From Arabidopsis thaliana (lineage: Eukaryota > Streptophyta > Magnoliopsida > Brassicales > Brassicaceae), in assembly GCF_000001735.4 (NCBI RefSeq), contig NC_003074.8, positions 15,817,261 through 15,881,260 on the forward strand: a stretch of 64,000 bases of DNA. The letters are read 5' to 3'. Below, in pieces: positions 1-12,824 of this stretch; positions within the stretch are counted from its first letter, which is position 1; each line of letters starts with the position of its first letter. The notes under the pieces are model-generated. The model made no database searches. It saw only the letters and a list, made by a program, of their open reading frames with translations, and had not been told where the DNA came from. Position numbers and translations under genes: made by a program.

Positions 1-863
1 ATTTGATTGAAAATCATCTCCTGAAGAAGATGTTTCCGAGGGGGAGATTGAATGATATGCGTGGATGTACCCTTTTTCCTTATCATAGTTTTTATCCCAC
101 ATGATTTTTCTATGACAAGGTTTTTAACGAGACATTAAAGAACACGCAAATAATACACTTGATGAATGTTAGGAAATTCTATCAATCATCCAAATGAATA
201 TTATACACTAATGATATTTAGAGAAATAAATAAGATGGTCAAGATAAATCATCTAAAAGATTCATGAGCAGCAGAAAAATGGCGTTGTACTTTATCCAGA
301 AATTTGTTCAAGAGAAGAATTGGCAGACTTATTCTCAAATACTGTTTATTCTCTGCCACATCTTCTAATCATGCAGAGATTTTACCAATTCATGAAGCTA
401 GCCGCGAGTGTGTATGGCTAAGATCCATAGTTCACCATATACAAGAAGACTGTGGTATGTATGCAGGGAAAAAGACTCCAACAAATATGTACGAAGACAA
501 TGCAGCATGCATAACTCAAAGACGGATACATCAAAGGCGATAGAACAAAGCACATCCTACCAAAATTCTTCTTTACCCACGATCTACAAAAGAGCGTCGA
601 TGTACAAGTTTTACAGATCCGTTCGAATGATAATCTGGCTGACTTATTCACCAAGGCGCTACCTATTGCTACTTATTCATCGTATCGGATTACGCCGTCT
701 CAAAGATCTCGACGAATATACTCATAAGGGGGAGTAATTGTGTGTTGCACTCTTTTTCCCTTAACCATGGTTTTTCCTATTGGGTTTTCCTGGTAAGGTT
801 CTTAATGAGGCAGCATTTCAAATACTTTACGAGTTATGATACTATAATGGTCATCAGGGGGAG
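1..863 (+). mobile_element. Ty1/Copia retrotransposon 3' remnant (RNase H end and 3' UTR)
   Basis: Translation from 304 gives a Copia RNase H C-terminal region, with SATSSNHAEI, a WLRSI-like stretch and YEDNAACI. The frame breaks near 525-545 and the matching downstream residues continue in other frames, so the copy is dead. A region rich in G runs (725-863) precedes a TG-starting LTR and looks like the 3' untranslated and polypurine part. Bases 40-150 resemble 745-830, so part of the 3' UTR is present twice. Integrase and reverse transcriptase are not in the window; the element is truncated or continues to the left. Confidence 0.72.
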
Positions 864-1025
864 TGTTATGAATAAAGATGGATGCCCATTATAAGGCCCA
901 TCATCTAAGCCCATAATCTACATGTTTTTAGGGTTTTACCATTTCCTTATACTCCTATATAAAGAACCCTTTATCTCAATGGAATAACACACTCATTTCC
1001 TCTATCTCTTTCTCTGTTTATAACA
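864..1025 (+). repeat. Short Copia-type LTR, probably the 3' LTR of the remnant
   Basis: The block starts TGTTATGAATAAAG just after a purine tract (AGGGGGAG) and ends TATAACA, the usual TG...CA limits. It carries a TATA-like stretch (CTATATAAAGAA) near 955-966. It is about 162 bp, short for a Copia LTR but normal for small plant families. I could not confirm a target-site duplication because the matching 5' LTR is outside the window. Confidence 0.55.
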
Positions 1026-1477
1026 AAATTTACTATTTTTTAAATTATGTTTTAAAATGTGATTACTTTCCAAACTCACTCTTTTGTTAATTATTATGAT
1101 TTATCTTCAAAAATTTGGCTACTTAGTCAATATTCTCATGAATCAATACAAAATATCCGGTTCAACTATCCCCGGTTTGGTGTAATCATAACCGATGCAA
1201 TCATATATTTAATGAATTAAAAAATAGAAGAAGCGCAACGTTTCAGAAATCAAAAAGCCCCAACGTTCCGATTAATTTCAAAAAACTGAAATAAATCTCA
1301 GCCGTTCATTAACACGCTCCTTTCACCCTCCGATCACATCTCGTCTTCTTCACAACGTTTCCTTTACTCTCTCTCTCCATCTCTTCCCCCTTGAGACCCA
1401 AATTTCAAATTTCTCTCTTCTCTCTCTCACTGACTCAGTGAATTCTCATCTTCTCTCATCACCCAACCAAATCAAGC
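1026..1477 (+). promoter_or_regulatory. Upstream region and CT-rich 5' leader of KIN12E
   Basis: This stretch separates the Copia LTR from the kinesin start codon. Bases 1320-1460 are rich in CT runs typical of plant 5' leaders. The reverse complement of 1302-1306 is AACGG, the core of the mitosis-specific activator element that drives G2/M genes. The flanking bases match the full consensus only partly, so this is a weak hint. No clear TATA box was recognised. Confidence 0.3.
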
Positions 1478-4400
1478 ATGCCGTTTATCTCCGAGACTGC
1501 TAGTGCCATCAAGCGCCGGTTCGGATTCAACGACCGTCCCGCTCCGTCGGAATCTCTCCGCTCTGTACCTTGCACGCCAGAAGCTAACACCGTCTCGAGA
1601 GATAATCACACTCATCAGTCTTTGCTTTTCTCTTCCGCCGTTCGAAGCATGCCTGAATTGGACGAAGATGGTGCGATTTGCGCTGGATCTGCTCAGATAT
1701 CGAGGTCTCAAAGCTTTGAGTTCAATGAAGATCCCGCTTTTTGGAAAGATCACAATGTTCAGGTATTGAGCGGTTTTGGTGATTGATTCGTGTAGATTTG
1801 ATTTCGCCTAGCTTCTGTGTAGTAGTCACAATGCCTAGTTTTTGGTTCAATTGAATTGGTTGCTCTTGAAGAATCTTAATGACGAAATAATTTTCGGATT
1901 TTGTGGTTTTAACACATTAATGAATTGATTTTGAGAACATTTTAGGGTTTTGTTGATTTTTCTGGATAAAAGAAAACTAAGTTTGTTCTATCGTTTCTTG
2001 GAATGTTGAAAATAGGTTATCATAAGAACTCGTCCACTTAGTAGTTCAGAGATTTCTGTACAAGGCAACAACAAATGTGTAAGGCAAGACAATGGTCAGG
2101 CAATTACTTGGATTGGGAATCCAGAGTCTCGGTTCACATTTGATCTCGTTGCTGATGAGAATGTTAGCCAGGTATTGCCGATTGTTTATGCATCTTTTTT
2201 TCGAAGCTCTAGAATGTTCCTGAGTCTGCTTGCTTTTATTTGTTCTTACAGGAGCAGATGTTTAAAGTGGCTGGAGTACCTATGGTAGAGAATGTTGTGG
2301 CTGGTTACAATAGCTGTATGTTTGCATATGGCCAGGTGAGTTTTCTGACTGTGAGTTTTATCTGTATTTGCTTTCTAGTGTTTCCAGTCTGATGACTGAT
2401 GGTAGTCTTAATTTGTAGACTGGAAGTGGGAAAACTCATACTATGCTTGGAGATATCGAGGGAGGAACACGTAGACATAGTGTCAACTGCGGGATGACAC
2501 CTAGAGTTTTTGAGTATTTGTTCTCAAGGATCCAAAAGGTTTGGTGTGTTTGTCTTTCTGTATGCATATGCTTTAGCTGTGAAATGCTGTGTTCTAACTT
2601 ATCTGTCTTTTCTTTACCAGGAAAAAGAGGTTCGCAAAGAGGAAAAGCTACATTTCACATGTAGATGCTCATTTCTGGAGATTTACAACGAGCAAATCCT
2701 TGATTTATTAGATCCATCGTCTTATAATTTACAGGTATACATACCAATTGTATCATGGCAACTTGTGATCTGAATTTCGTATCTTATGTGGGATTAACCA
2801 AATATCCTCTTTTGCAGCTAAGGGAAGACCACAAAAAAGGTATTCATGTTGAGAATCTAAAGGAGATTGAAGTTTCAAGTGCCAGAGACGTGATTCAACA
2901 ATTGATGCAGGTAATTTATTTTTATTCTCTTAGCTATTTGATATTAGGTGCACTTTGTCTGTTCTTCTTGGTTTTTCTGACTCTGACCTGCTCCCGTACT
3001 ACTTTTCCTAAGTATAAAAGTTTGATCCTATGTAAGATTAAATTTCTCAAAATAACCTGTTATGTCAAATTATTCAGTTTCCATGGAGAAGCTTTAATGA
3101 CACTATTTTCTTGAACTTTCATCTTTTCTTTTGCATCTACTAACTACTTTGCATGCTAGATGCTCTTTCCTTCCATAGTCAGAAAGATAATGCAAGAAGT
3201 AGTTGACAATTTGCTCATGTCATTCATTTATTTCATAATAGCTTTCTCATGCAACTTCCACATCTTTTATGTGTAGGGTGCTGCAAACAGGAAAGTAGCC
3301 GCTACTAATATGAATCGTGCAAGTAGTCGATCCCACAGTGTATTTACATGTATCATCGAAAGCAAGGTAATTAATTGCATTCAACTTGCTACTTGAGTTC
3401 TCAGGCTTTATTTCTGAAATCGTTATGATGATGTATAGCTTATCAATTTCTCAAAGTAAAAGTTATCCTGATCTGTGTTTTCTATTAGTGGGTATCTCAA
3501 GGTGTAACTCATCATCGTTTTGCACGGCTTAATCTTGTTGATTTAGCTGGATCTGAAAGGTAATGGCAGCTATAAGTTTCAAACATACTACCCTTTCTCT
3601 GTTCAAGATATTCTGCTAACATCTGGAATATAGGCAAAAGAGTTCAGGAGCTGAAGGTGAACGCCTCAAAGAAGCTACCAACATCAACAAGTCTCTTTCT
3701 ACATTGGGGTACGAATACATCTTGCAGAAGCTTTTCTAGTTTGGTGTTTGTTATATAGTTTTTTAATGATTTGTGGCTACACTGACTTTGCAGGCTTGTA
3801 ATCATGAATCTCGTAAGCGTTTCCAATGGAAAATCAGTTCATGTTCCTTATCGAGATTCGAAGCTCACATTTCTGCTTCAGGTAAAAAACTTCTTAAATG
3901 ATGTGAAGCATGGATTCCTGTATTGTGGTTCTCGCACCCTAATTGCCCCGATCATTGACCGTCACTCTTATATATCTACAGGATTCTCTTGGAGGGAATT
4001 CAAAGACAATTATAATTGCGAATATTAGTCCATCTAGCAGGTAAACTGATACTTGTTTGTTTATCATTCCATGACCTTTCTGCCTGAAACATTCATTGGA
4101 CTGTATCTCATGTTTCTGTCTTTTCTATTATTCAGTTGCTCATTGGAGACCCTAAGTACCTTGAAGTTTGCACAGCGTGCCAAGCTTATTAAGAACAATG
4201 TAATGAAATTATTCCTTGCCATTGTTTACTAAGTCATGGATCTGACATAGTTGGAAAGTTTAGTTGTATTAATTATATTAAATCCAACAGGCAATTGTCA
4301 ACGAAGATGCGTCTGGAGATGTTATTGCTATGCGGCTTCAAATTCAACAACTCAAGGTAGTGTTTTAGCAAAGACTGTTGCTTTTTCTCTCATATGAACA

Positions 4401-7400
4401 TGTTATTAAGTGTCTGAAGTCATAATTTACAGAAAGAAGTAACCCGCTTAAGAGGAATGGGTGGAGTAGACAATCAGGACATGGACACTATCTCAATGGG
4501 TTGCCCTGCCTCTCCAATGTCTCTCAAGTGGGATGGGTTCAATGGATCATTCACTCCTCTGACAACTCACAAAAGGATGTCTAAGGTTTGTAATTGGATT
4601 TTCCCTGATAGGGAGTTTCTATCGGCTAAGCTATTTCTTTTTCTTAGGAATCTGATCCTCATTGTTCAGCATTTGGTTTGTTTTTAAACATTTTCACTTG
4701 TATGGCTTTTGTAGGTAAAAGACTACGAAGTTGCACTTGTGGGTGCTTTCAGGAGAGAGAGGGAAAAGGACGTTGCTTTACAGGCTTTGACTGCTGAAAA
4801 TGAGGCCTCAATGAAGTTGGTACGTTAGAAATAGATTCCTCACTTTTGAGATTCACATACTGTCGAAAATCTTTCATCATGAGTTGATCAACTTTTTTTT
4901 TTGTCTCCAAACAGGAAAAGAAAAGAGAGGATGAAATACGAGGGCTGAAAATGATGTTAAAGCTCCGAGATTCAGCAATCAAGAGTTTACAAGGTGTAAC
5001 TTCAGGAAAGATCCCTGTTGAAGCTCATCTGCAAAAAGAAAAGGGTGACCTTATGAAGGAGATAGAGGTGCTACGTGCTCAAGTTGACAGAAATCAGGAA
5101 GTTACCAAATTTGCCACGGAGAATTTGCGATTGAAAGAAGAGATCCGCAGGCAAGAAGACTCTCTGAAGATTTCCTATTTGTGGACCCTCAGCTATATAC
5201 ATCTTTTCTAACTTTCACTTGCTACACAGATTGAAATCACAAGGTGAGGAAGGGGAACGGGATATCTTAAATCAACAGATTCAAGCGTTACAAGCCAAGG
5301 TGAGTAATATATTCTGTCATTTCGAGACCTCAGAAGTTTGTTTACGATTTTTATTAGTATGTGTAACTTGAATCTATGTACAGTTGCTAGAAGCTCTTGA
5401 CTGGAAACTCATGCACGAGTCAGATTCCTCCATGGTTAAAGAAGATGGTAACATCAGCAATATGTTCTGCTCAAACCAGGTAAGGGCTTGATTCTCTTTC
5501 ATCTGAGCTGATGTTGCCTCACAAAGTCTGTTAATTTCTGGCAAGCGAATAAGTTGTTTTTTCGCGTTCTGACACTTGTTCTTGTTGTTTTTTGCAGAAT
5601 CAGGAATCAAAGAAACTTTCGTCTATCCAAGATGAGAATGAATTTCTCCGGATGCAGGTTAGTCTTGCATTGAGTCTGACTATTCAGTCAAGGTTTATGC
5701 CATTAAGTTGTCTAACTTTCTTGATTCGTTTTGTAAAATGAAGGCTATTCAAAACCGGGCAGAAATGGAATCTCTTCAGAAGTCCTTAAGTTTTTCACTT
5801 GACGAGAAAGAGAGATTGCAAAAGTAATTCACTGCACACACTATACATTTCATTTTCAGGGTCAATTATTAAGCCTCAGCTCATCTCTTTGGATTTCTCT
5901 TGCAGGCTTGTCGACAATTTGTCTAATGAACTTGAGGGAAAAATAAGATCCTCAGGCATGGTTGGTGATGATGATCAGATGGAGGTTAAAACAATGGTTC
6001 AAGCCATTGCATGTGTTAGTCAAAGAGAAGCTGAAGCTCACGAGACAGCAATCAAATTGTCGAAAGAAAATGATGATTTGCGCCAGAAAATAAAGGTCTT
6101 GATTGAGGACAACAACAAGCTTATAGAGCTGTATGAACAAGTAGCCGAAGAAAACAGTTCCAGAGCTTGGGGAAAGATCGAGACAGATTCGTCAAGTAAT
6201 AATGCGGACGCTCAGAACAGTGCTGAAATTGCTTTAGAGGTTGAAAAAAGTGCAGCTGAAGAACAGAAGAAAATGATAGGAAACCTGGAGAATCAGCTAA
6301 CCGAGATGCACGATGAGAACGAGAAGCTAATGAGTCTGTACGAAAATGCGATGAAGGAAAAGGATGAATTGAAAAGACTTCTCTCTTCTCCTGACCAAAA
6401 GAAGCCTATTGAAGCTAATTCCGATACTGAAATGGAGCTGTGTAACATTTCTTCTGAAAAGTCCACAGAAGATTTAAACTCAGCAAAGCTGAAACTTGAA
6501 CTGGCGCAGGAAAAGCTTTCAATATCTGCGAAAACTATTGGAGTGTTCTCTTCGCTTGAAGAGAATATTTTGGACATCATCAAGCTGTCAAAGGAAAGCA
6601 AAGAGACCGAAGAAAAAGTTAAGGAGCACCAGTCTGAGCTAGGATCTATCAAAACTGTTTCTGATCAAACTAATGCAAGAAAGGAAGTTGCAGAGAAAAA
6701 ATTGGCCGCTCTCAGATGCTCACTATCAAACTTTGCATCATCAGCAGTTTACTTTCAACAGCGAGAAGAACGAGCAAGGGCGCATGTAAACTCATTTTCC
6801 GGTTATCTAAACCAGAAAAATGAAGAACTCGATGTTATCCGTTCTCACAAAAGAGAAATCGATGCTGCTATGGGTAAGATCCAACAATCTGAGGCAGAGC
6901 TGAAGAGTAACATTGTAATGCTGAAAATAAAAGTGGATGAAGAGAACAAGAGGCATGAGGAAGAGGGTGTTCTTTGCACGATAGATAACATTCTGCGTAC
7001 AGGAAAAGCCACAGATTTGCTGAAATCCCAGGAAGAAAAAACAAAGCTCCAATCGGAGATGAAGCTTTCTCGGGAGAAGCTTGCTTCGGTTAGAAAAGAA
7101 GTTGACGACATGACTAAGAAGTCTTTGAAACTGGAGAAAGAGATCAAAACCATGGAAACAGAGATAGAGAAGAGCTCAAAGACTAGAACCGAATCAGAAA
7201 TGGAATTGGAGAACACAATTCAAGAGAAGCAAACTATTCAGGAGATGGAAGAACAAGGGATGTCTGAAATACAAAACATGATAATCGAGATTCATCAGCT
7301 TGTCTTTGAATCGGATCTGAGAAAAGAAGAGGCGATGATTATAAGAGAAGAGCTTATTGCAGAGGAGCTTAGAGCCAAAGATGTGCACACGAATATGATC

Positions 7401-7532
7401 GAGAGAGTCGAGAATGCGTTGAAGACACTGGAGAATCAAAACAATAGCGTATCAGGCAAGATTGAAGAAGAAGTAGAAAATGTTTTGAGTTTAGTTCACG
7501 AAGCCTCGAGGTTGCTTGAAGTTTCTCACTGA
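1478..7532 (+). CDS. KIN12E: Kinesin-12 family motor protein, KIN12E-like
   Basis: A plus-end-directed-type microtubule motor of the plant kinesin-12 family, whose members act in spindle and phragmoplast organisation. I could splice it cleanly into 21 exons with GT-AG introns: 1478-1762, 2016-2171, 2252-2335, 2419-2538, 2621-2734, 2818-2910, 3277-3366, 3489-3559, 3634-3708, 3794-3881, 3982-4040, 4136-4199, 4291-4356, 4433-4585, 4715-4819, 4915-5180, 5230-5299, 5384-5479, 5598-5657, 5744-5823, 5906-7532. The total is 3822 nt, 1273 aa. The N-terminal motor has the P-loop GQTGSGKT (about residue 174), switch I NRASSRSH (297-304) and switch II DLAGSE (332-337). The C-terminal two thirds is charged coiled coil, mostly in the long last exon. 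The donor at 5180/5181 is the least certain junction. Synteny with ML and J3 genes supports AT3G44050 orthology over other kinesin-12s. Confidence 0.93.
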
Positions 7533-7677
7533 TAGTTCACGTTAGAGACTCTGATTGCTGTGTACGAAATATTTTTCGTTAACCATAAATCACTAAAACA
7601 GAAAAAAAGAAAAAAAAGAAAAGAAGTTACTATTAAATTTCTGAAATATGTAATAACTTGGTTATGGATGAGGATGA

Positions 7678-9149
7678 TCACAGGACTTGAATCTTGAGCT
7701 TGCATGAAGCTGTGGGAAGCTTTAACAGATCCTCTGTGAGCTGCATCTTTTTGGGGTCATCCAATGCAGCTGCAACGTTGACTTTCATAACTTCAAGACA
7801 ATCCATATTCAGTAAGAAATGACTAATGTGTTTCAGTACAGTTGCACTTCCTTGGTACTGCATGATACGCAGTACCTTTATTTGGTTATTCGGGGGAATT
7901 GGAATCCCTACAAACCGATGTCTTCGTCCAAATGTGTAACGATGCAGATCCTGAAGCATCAAGAGAAGATACTACTTTAATCACATGTCACAATCATACA
8001 TATAAATGAAGATTTGTTCAGGGTTTTCTTCATACCGAGAGAACCAGAGTTTCAAGGTTTGGAGAATTCTCTAGCAGAAGAGGCAGAAGCACTCTCCAAC
8101 CTTCCTTTTTACTCGAAAACACTAACTCAACAAGGTTGTTGAACATTGGTAGTCCACCTTTGCAGTATACGGAAATCACCTGATAACACACACACAAAGA
8201 ATGTTTGAACTTGGACAGCTTTTTAACAGAAAGAATCATGAGAGACGATACATTAAGAACTTACCTCGACTGTAGAACAAGTCAAGTGAAGGGTCTTGAC
8301 GTTGCATATCTCCCTAATGAGATTTTTCACATCAGCGTCATTTTGCACCTCGCGATTGTTATTTTCTATGAAATGAAGGTCCAATGTAACTTTCGCAAGT
8401 GAATCTAAATGAAAAAGTGGAGCGTTATGCCGAGGGGAATCAGAGTAGTAGAGGTCGACAACACTTGGCGTGTCAAGTGTAAGAATATAACCAGCACCAT
8501 AATAACCACTGTTAACGCTAAGTGAAAGTTTCTTAATGCTTTTGCTGGATATGACGCATGGGTGATACGTGTGATGTATGGTTAAGTCCTCAAGTGCAGG
8601 GCATGCAGCGAGAAACACATTAGATAATTGATCATCCCGAAACAAGATTGAATCAAGGAGCAGAACCTTTAGTGCTGGGAGAGATGTATCCGGAGGAAAA
8701 CTTGGGCAGTATAGTCTCGATCCCAATGACAGCTTAACCAGTGTTGAGCTGTTGAAAACTTTAGATGGGATAGAAAACAACCACGGCCACGATTCATGCA
8801 TTAGGTGTAGATGAAGTTCAGAGACACCGTGTTCCAGGGCATTACAAATCCAGCGGTCAAGTACGTGATATTCAAATGTTTTAATTTTAGTATGAAGTGA
8901 GAACTTTTTTATATGTTTACCACCTTGAAAAGCTAATGAACTGTCCACGAAATCATTGAAACTCTTTAGGATATCTTCGGGGCGCCCGGAGATGGGATCG
9001 TGAAAGTCAAGATTATCACTGCGAGTAAACAGAGTCCTCCATCTCTTGGAGAGAACAGAGGTTGAAACAGCCTCTTTCGTGGGAAGTAAATATAAGATTT
9101 GGACAAGGAGATCATCTGGAAGACAATCCATTGAAACCACGCAATCCAT
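7678..9149 (-). CDS. F-box/FBD/LRR protein
   Basis: A predicted substrate receptor of an SCF ubiquitin ligase. Three exons on the minus strand: 9149-8265, 8179-8036 and 7950-7678, all phase 0 with GT-AG borders, giving 433 aa, the usual size of the family. The F-box lies at residues about 6-50 ([30 protein letters not shown]). Leucine-rich repeat-like segments follow ([32 protein letters not shown]). The FBD domain fills exons 2-3 ([22 protein letters not shown]). A second Met six codons downstream could also start the protein. It lies tail to tail with the kinesin, stop codons about 145 bp apart. It is the only family copy here without an obvious break. Expression and substrate are unknown. 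Confidence 0.88.
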
Positions 9150-9920
9150 AGAGACAGAGTTTAAGACAGTATACCCTAAGGGTCAACGCTTCAAGGTTCA
9201 GTTTAAACCCAAAAACCCTAAAGGTTGAACTTTCAAGCTTTCTCTCCGGGACATAAAAGAAAAATTGTATACAATACTTAGATGGTGCTATTGGTTTATG
9301 ATTTCAGAAGAGCTTTAATGACTTAAATTATCATGTACAATCTGTTGTTATTCAATCAAGATTTTTTTAAAGTAGGTTAAAGTTTTGTGTTATTCATTTA
9401 AGATTTGTAAAAAGTAATCTAAAATCTTTATAAATTTGGGTTATTGGATTCATACTCTTATCAAGTCAATAAAAGTTTTGTATTATTCAATAATAAAACA
9501 AAAGAATCTCTGATTATTAATTATTTAAATTATTATGTTATTGAGGTTCATGACTTTCTATATTTTTCTTCACAAAATAAAGTCATAAAAAGTATTATCA
9601 AAATAGAGAGATTATTTAAAAAACTTTACAAGATTATGAAAAACTAATCAACAAGATTATAAAAAAAACTCTCTAACAATAGTGTAGAATTACAAATCTA
9701 TTGTGACAAAATTGCTCTTGGTAAGGTTTTTCTTTGTGTTGGGATGATAAATGCTATATCTGGTTCGGTTCAATGTGGCAAACCAACTTATTTCCGGTTC
9801 ACCTTGGTTGCTTCCAATTACAAATCAGATCTTGTTTCTTATTTTTTTTCTAATCATTACTATAAAAAGAGTCGAAGCTATATAAGCTTCTAAAAACGTA
9901 CACATAAGATTGTAATCGAG
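9150..9920. other. Upstream region of the F-box/FBD gene
   Basis: No convincing coding region. Bases about 9745-9840 (TATCTGGTTCGGTTCA and following) recur upstream of the F-box pseudogene at 45.9 kb (near 46196) and, inverted, near 29165-29265. This shows that promoter-proximal DNA was copied with the genes. The rest is AT-rich low-complexity sequence. Confidence 0.5.
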
Positions 9921-10289
9921 TAATCGCGGTTAGCCATCTTACTATTTAACATTTTTTAGGTTCTGATAGTTTTTTATATTAAAATTTTAGTAAAAAGAAA
10001 AAAAATTCATAAATAAATATTTAAAAATATGCAAATATTCCTAATTATTATCTTATGTTAATAAAAACATAATATAAAAATAATCCTAATGTAAACGACT
10101 AATCGCGGTTGGCCATCTCACTATTTAACATTTGTTAGGTTATGATAATTTTCTATATTATTTTTTTTACGGAAAAAGCCATAAATAAATATTTAAAAAT
10201 ATGGAAATAAATATTTAAAAATATGTAAATATTCCTAATTATAATCTTATGTTAATAAAAACAGAATATTAAAATAATCCTAATGTAAA
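9921..10289. repeat. Tandem duplication of about 180-bp unit
   Basis: Two direct copies, 9921-10096 and 10100-10289. Each begins TAATCGCGGTTRGCCATCT and ends AATCCTAATGTAAA, with shared internal blocks such as TAAATATTTAAAAATATG. The second copy carries a small internal repeat of that last block. No coding potential. Possibly part of a decayed transposon. Confidence 0.7.
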
Positions 10290-10459
10290 TTTTTAATTTT
10301 GTAAAGATTATTATATATAAAAACAAAAAGTCTAAATATATGAAATAATTATATTACTATTTAAAAAATTTTAGATTATGATAATTTCCAGGGAGATTGA
10401 CAAAAATAGCATTTCTTTTGAAAAATTTCACAAATAGCACTACAAACTTTAATTAAATA

Positions 10460-10490
10460 CTAGGTTATAAATCCACGCCACGCGTGGGTC
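10460..10490 (-). mobile_element. Helitron 3' terminus, element extends to the right
   Basis: Read on the minus strand this is a GC hairpin (stem CCACGC/GCGTGG, 10473-10478 with 10482-10487, loop of 3), then a 9-base spacer, then CTAG (10460-10463) with a flanking T. That is the canonical Helitron 3' end. The 5' TC end of this copy was not located; it should lie in 10.5-10.9 kb or beyond. The flanking sequence (10391-10455) resembles the terminal part of the MITE family seen at 20.2 and 38.8 kb. Confidence 0.6.
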
Positions 10491-10883
10491 TATTTTTAAA
10501 ACTTTTAATGATTTTTTGTGTAACTAAAAATATTTACTGAAAATTTGAGATATATGTTTAGTATGTCTACTTATTGTTAATAATTTAAATTTCTTGAGTT
10601 TTAAAATTACCAAAGCAAATAATTCAATTTAAATACATAACTACAAAGAACTCTAATAAAACTTTTAGGTTTTACAACATTTATCAAAAGAACATTTTTG
10701 GCTCATATTTTGTTAAATGTTGTAATCGTTTTGATATTTTGGATGATGACATCTTTTTACGTAAGACATTTTGATTGAGTCTGATGAAATAAATTGTTGT
10801 ATGAAGAATAATTTCGACGTCGCAAATTCACTATTGTTTTTTTTTTTTGTATACTTCACTAGATTAGTTAGTATACCTTTTCT

Positions 10884-12635
10884 TTCTTTTTTGTCAAAGG
10901 TTTGTTTTTCATTCCATTACCAAGGAAACCAAATACAAAGATGGAGGGGAAATGAATTCCCAAAGTTTAGAACATCACAATAAAGGGCATACCCCAAAGA
11001 AAACATAAGATAAGATAACATAAGAAACATAAAGGGATAGATAGGGTTAATCGATATCAAATCCTTGAGGGCTTTGAACCAAAAGCTAGGTAATTTGTTG
11101 GTGCAAGTGAGATCAAAAGAAATCGACAAATCTTCCAAGAGCAAATCAAAGGAAGAACAATTCGTCATTGTCAAGAGACGAAGTGGCGTTGGTGTAAGGG
11201 TCAAAGACGTGAAACTCGGCGGCACCAAACAAACTACACGAGGTAGTGCTTTGACAAGGGCTCGAGCAAAGACGGTACTCCGATGCGTGAGGTTGAGAGG
11301 TAGAGCTGCCGTAAGATGAGACTGGAGCTTGGGCAAGCCATAGCGAATGGAAGTAGTGTAGAGGGTGAATGGCTTAAAGTCTTCTAGAGAGCTTGATGAA
11401 AGGTAGTCATTTGGCAAGCTTCCAAAAACACTATCAAAACTCCCGCATGTAAGATTCAAGAGCAATAGACCAGGGACTTTTAAGCAACTAAACACACACC
11501 TCAAACCATTAGAGGAAGCAAAAACAAGGATTCGTAAATGTCGGGTAATAAAGCGTAACAAAACAGGTGGGTTCTCTCCCACATGGAGTTCTCGGCCATG
11601 GAGATTAAGAAATCCATACAAAGTTTGTCTTCGGTTTAACCCAGAGAGATGATAAAAGGACATGGGCTTCAAAGTTTTGAGAGTGTTAAAGGTATCACTA
11701 AAGATGATAGATGGCACATGAATGAGTTCAGTAAACAAGGGATATGGAGATAAGAGGTCGAGGAAGTTACGGTAATCACCGCTCCTTGGAGCCGGGATCA
11801 TAATGTCGTTATTCCTCGACAAATTCATTTGGCCTTAAACATGGTTGCTAAAAACAAAAGTAAAACCCCTAGGTGATTCTAATGGCCAGGTTATCAGACA
11901 AAGTTTGAACCCACATTGCAACAAAGTGTGATTAGGATCCAATCGGCGTCCATGAACAATTGGTTCCATAGATCGACACAACAATTTGCAGTGAGGAATC
12001 GGAGAAGAGATAAAGCAGAACCTGGTCTTTTGCAGAAGAAGGCGTGGAAAGCACCTTAAAGGGGTGGGTCTCAATGAACGAAAATATGGGCTTGAGCCCA
12101 ATAGGCGAGAAACAAGATCCAATCCAGAGGCATCTTCATATGTTAGGGTTGCGCCGCCCCCTGGTTGCAGTTTCCGGTGAGAAACGGCTTCATGGGAAGA
12201 CGAGAGAGATCCAACCATAGCACATCTGGGCAGGCCGGAGCAAATCGTCACAGTTGCGAGTATGGAGTCTCGCTGATAAAGGATGGCTCCTCGAGGTTCA
12301 AAAGCGATGGATAGATCGTGGGTTGAGCTTGGCAAGGGAACGGGGTTGCCGGGAAACGTCTCTTAGCTTCAACATCCGAAGAAACATCAAAGAGCTTTGG
12401 ATTAAAGGGGAATAATGGGGCTGACTGAGATAAAGGCCAACAATAGCGAGATACAGGGGATTTAGAAGAGCCAATGAAAGCAGAGAAACAAAGATCCTGA
12501 CGCCGGCAAGCATAAGCTTTACCGGCGCCGGTGGAGGAAGCCAAGAGAATAACCTCAATAATTGGATCATGGAGGATATTTCTGAAGCTTTTGTTAGTGA
12601 ATGGTACGAAAAAATTGGTCGACTTAAGATATGAT
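10884..12635 (-). mobile_element. Poly(A) retroposon with 15-bp target-site duplication
   Basis: The block is flanked by a perfect direct repeat TAGTATACCTTTTCT at 10869-10883 and 12636-12650. Next to the left copy the minus strand ends in an A-rich tail (AAAAAAGAA). This is the signature of target-primed retrotransposition. The interior is clearly more GC-rich than its surroundings. A 303-aa open frame on the minus strand (11828-10917) and shorter ones upstream match no domain I recognise and are not in one frame. Length (1.75 kb), poly(A) and lack of a coding domain suggest a Sadhu-like non-autonomous retroposon or a retrocopied transcript; I cannot separate these without a database. Confidence 0.6.
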
Positions 12636-12824
12636 TAGTATACCTTTTCTAAAAATAAGATTCTATACAAAATATATTCATAAGCTTATCTATACGTTTT
12701 TTAACAACTATACTTTTTCACATGTTTTTTCAATAATTCCGTCTTCACATCTTTTTCGAAAGAGCTATCACTCTTTCTATCTTTTTGCAAGGACTCATTT
12801 ATTTGTTTTCTTCTTTCATGTTGA

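Noticed and set aside
5952..7439. Several minus-strand open frames inside the kinesin last exon
   Set aside because: They are antisense shadows of the coiled-coil coding region, with Ser/Phe/Leu-rich composition expected from the complement.
10917..11828. 303-aa open frame as a protein-coding gene
   Set aside because: No known domain, upstream frames do not join, and it lies wholly within a retroposon with target duplications.
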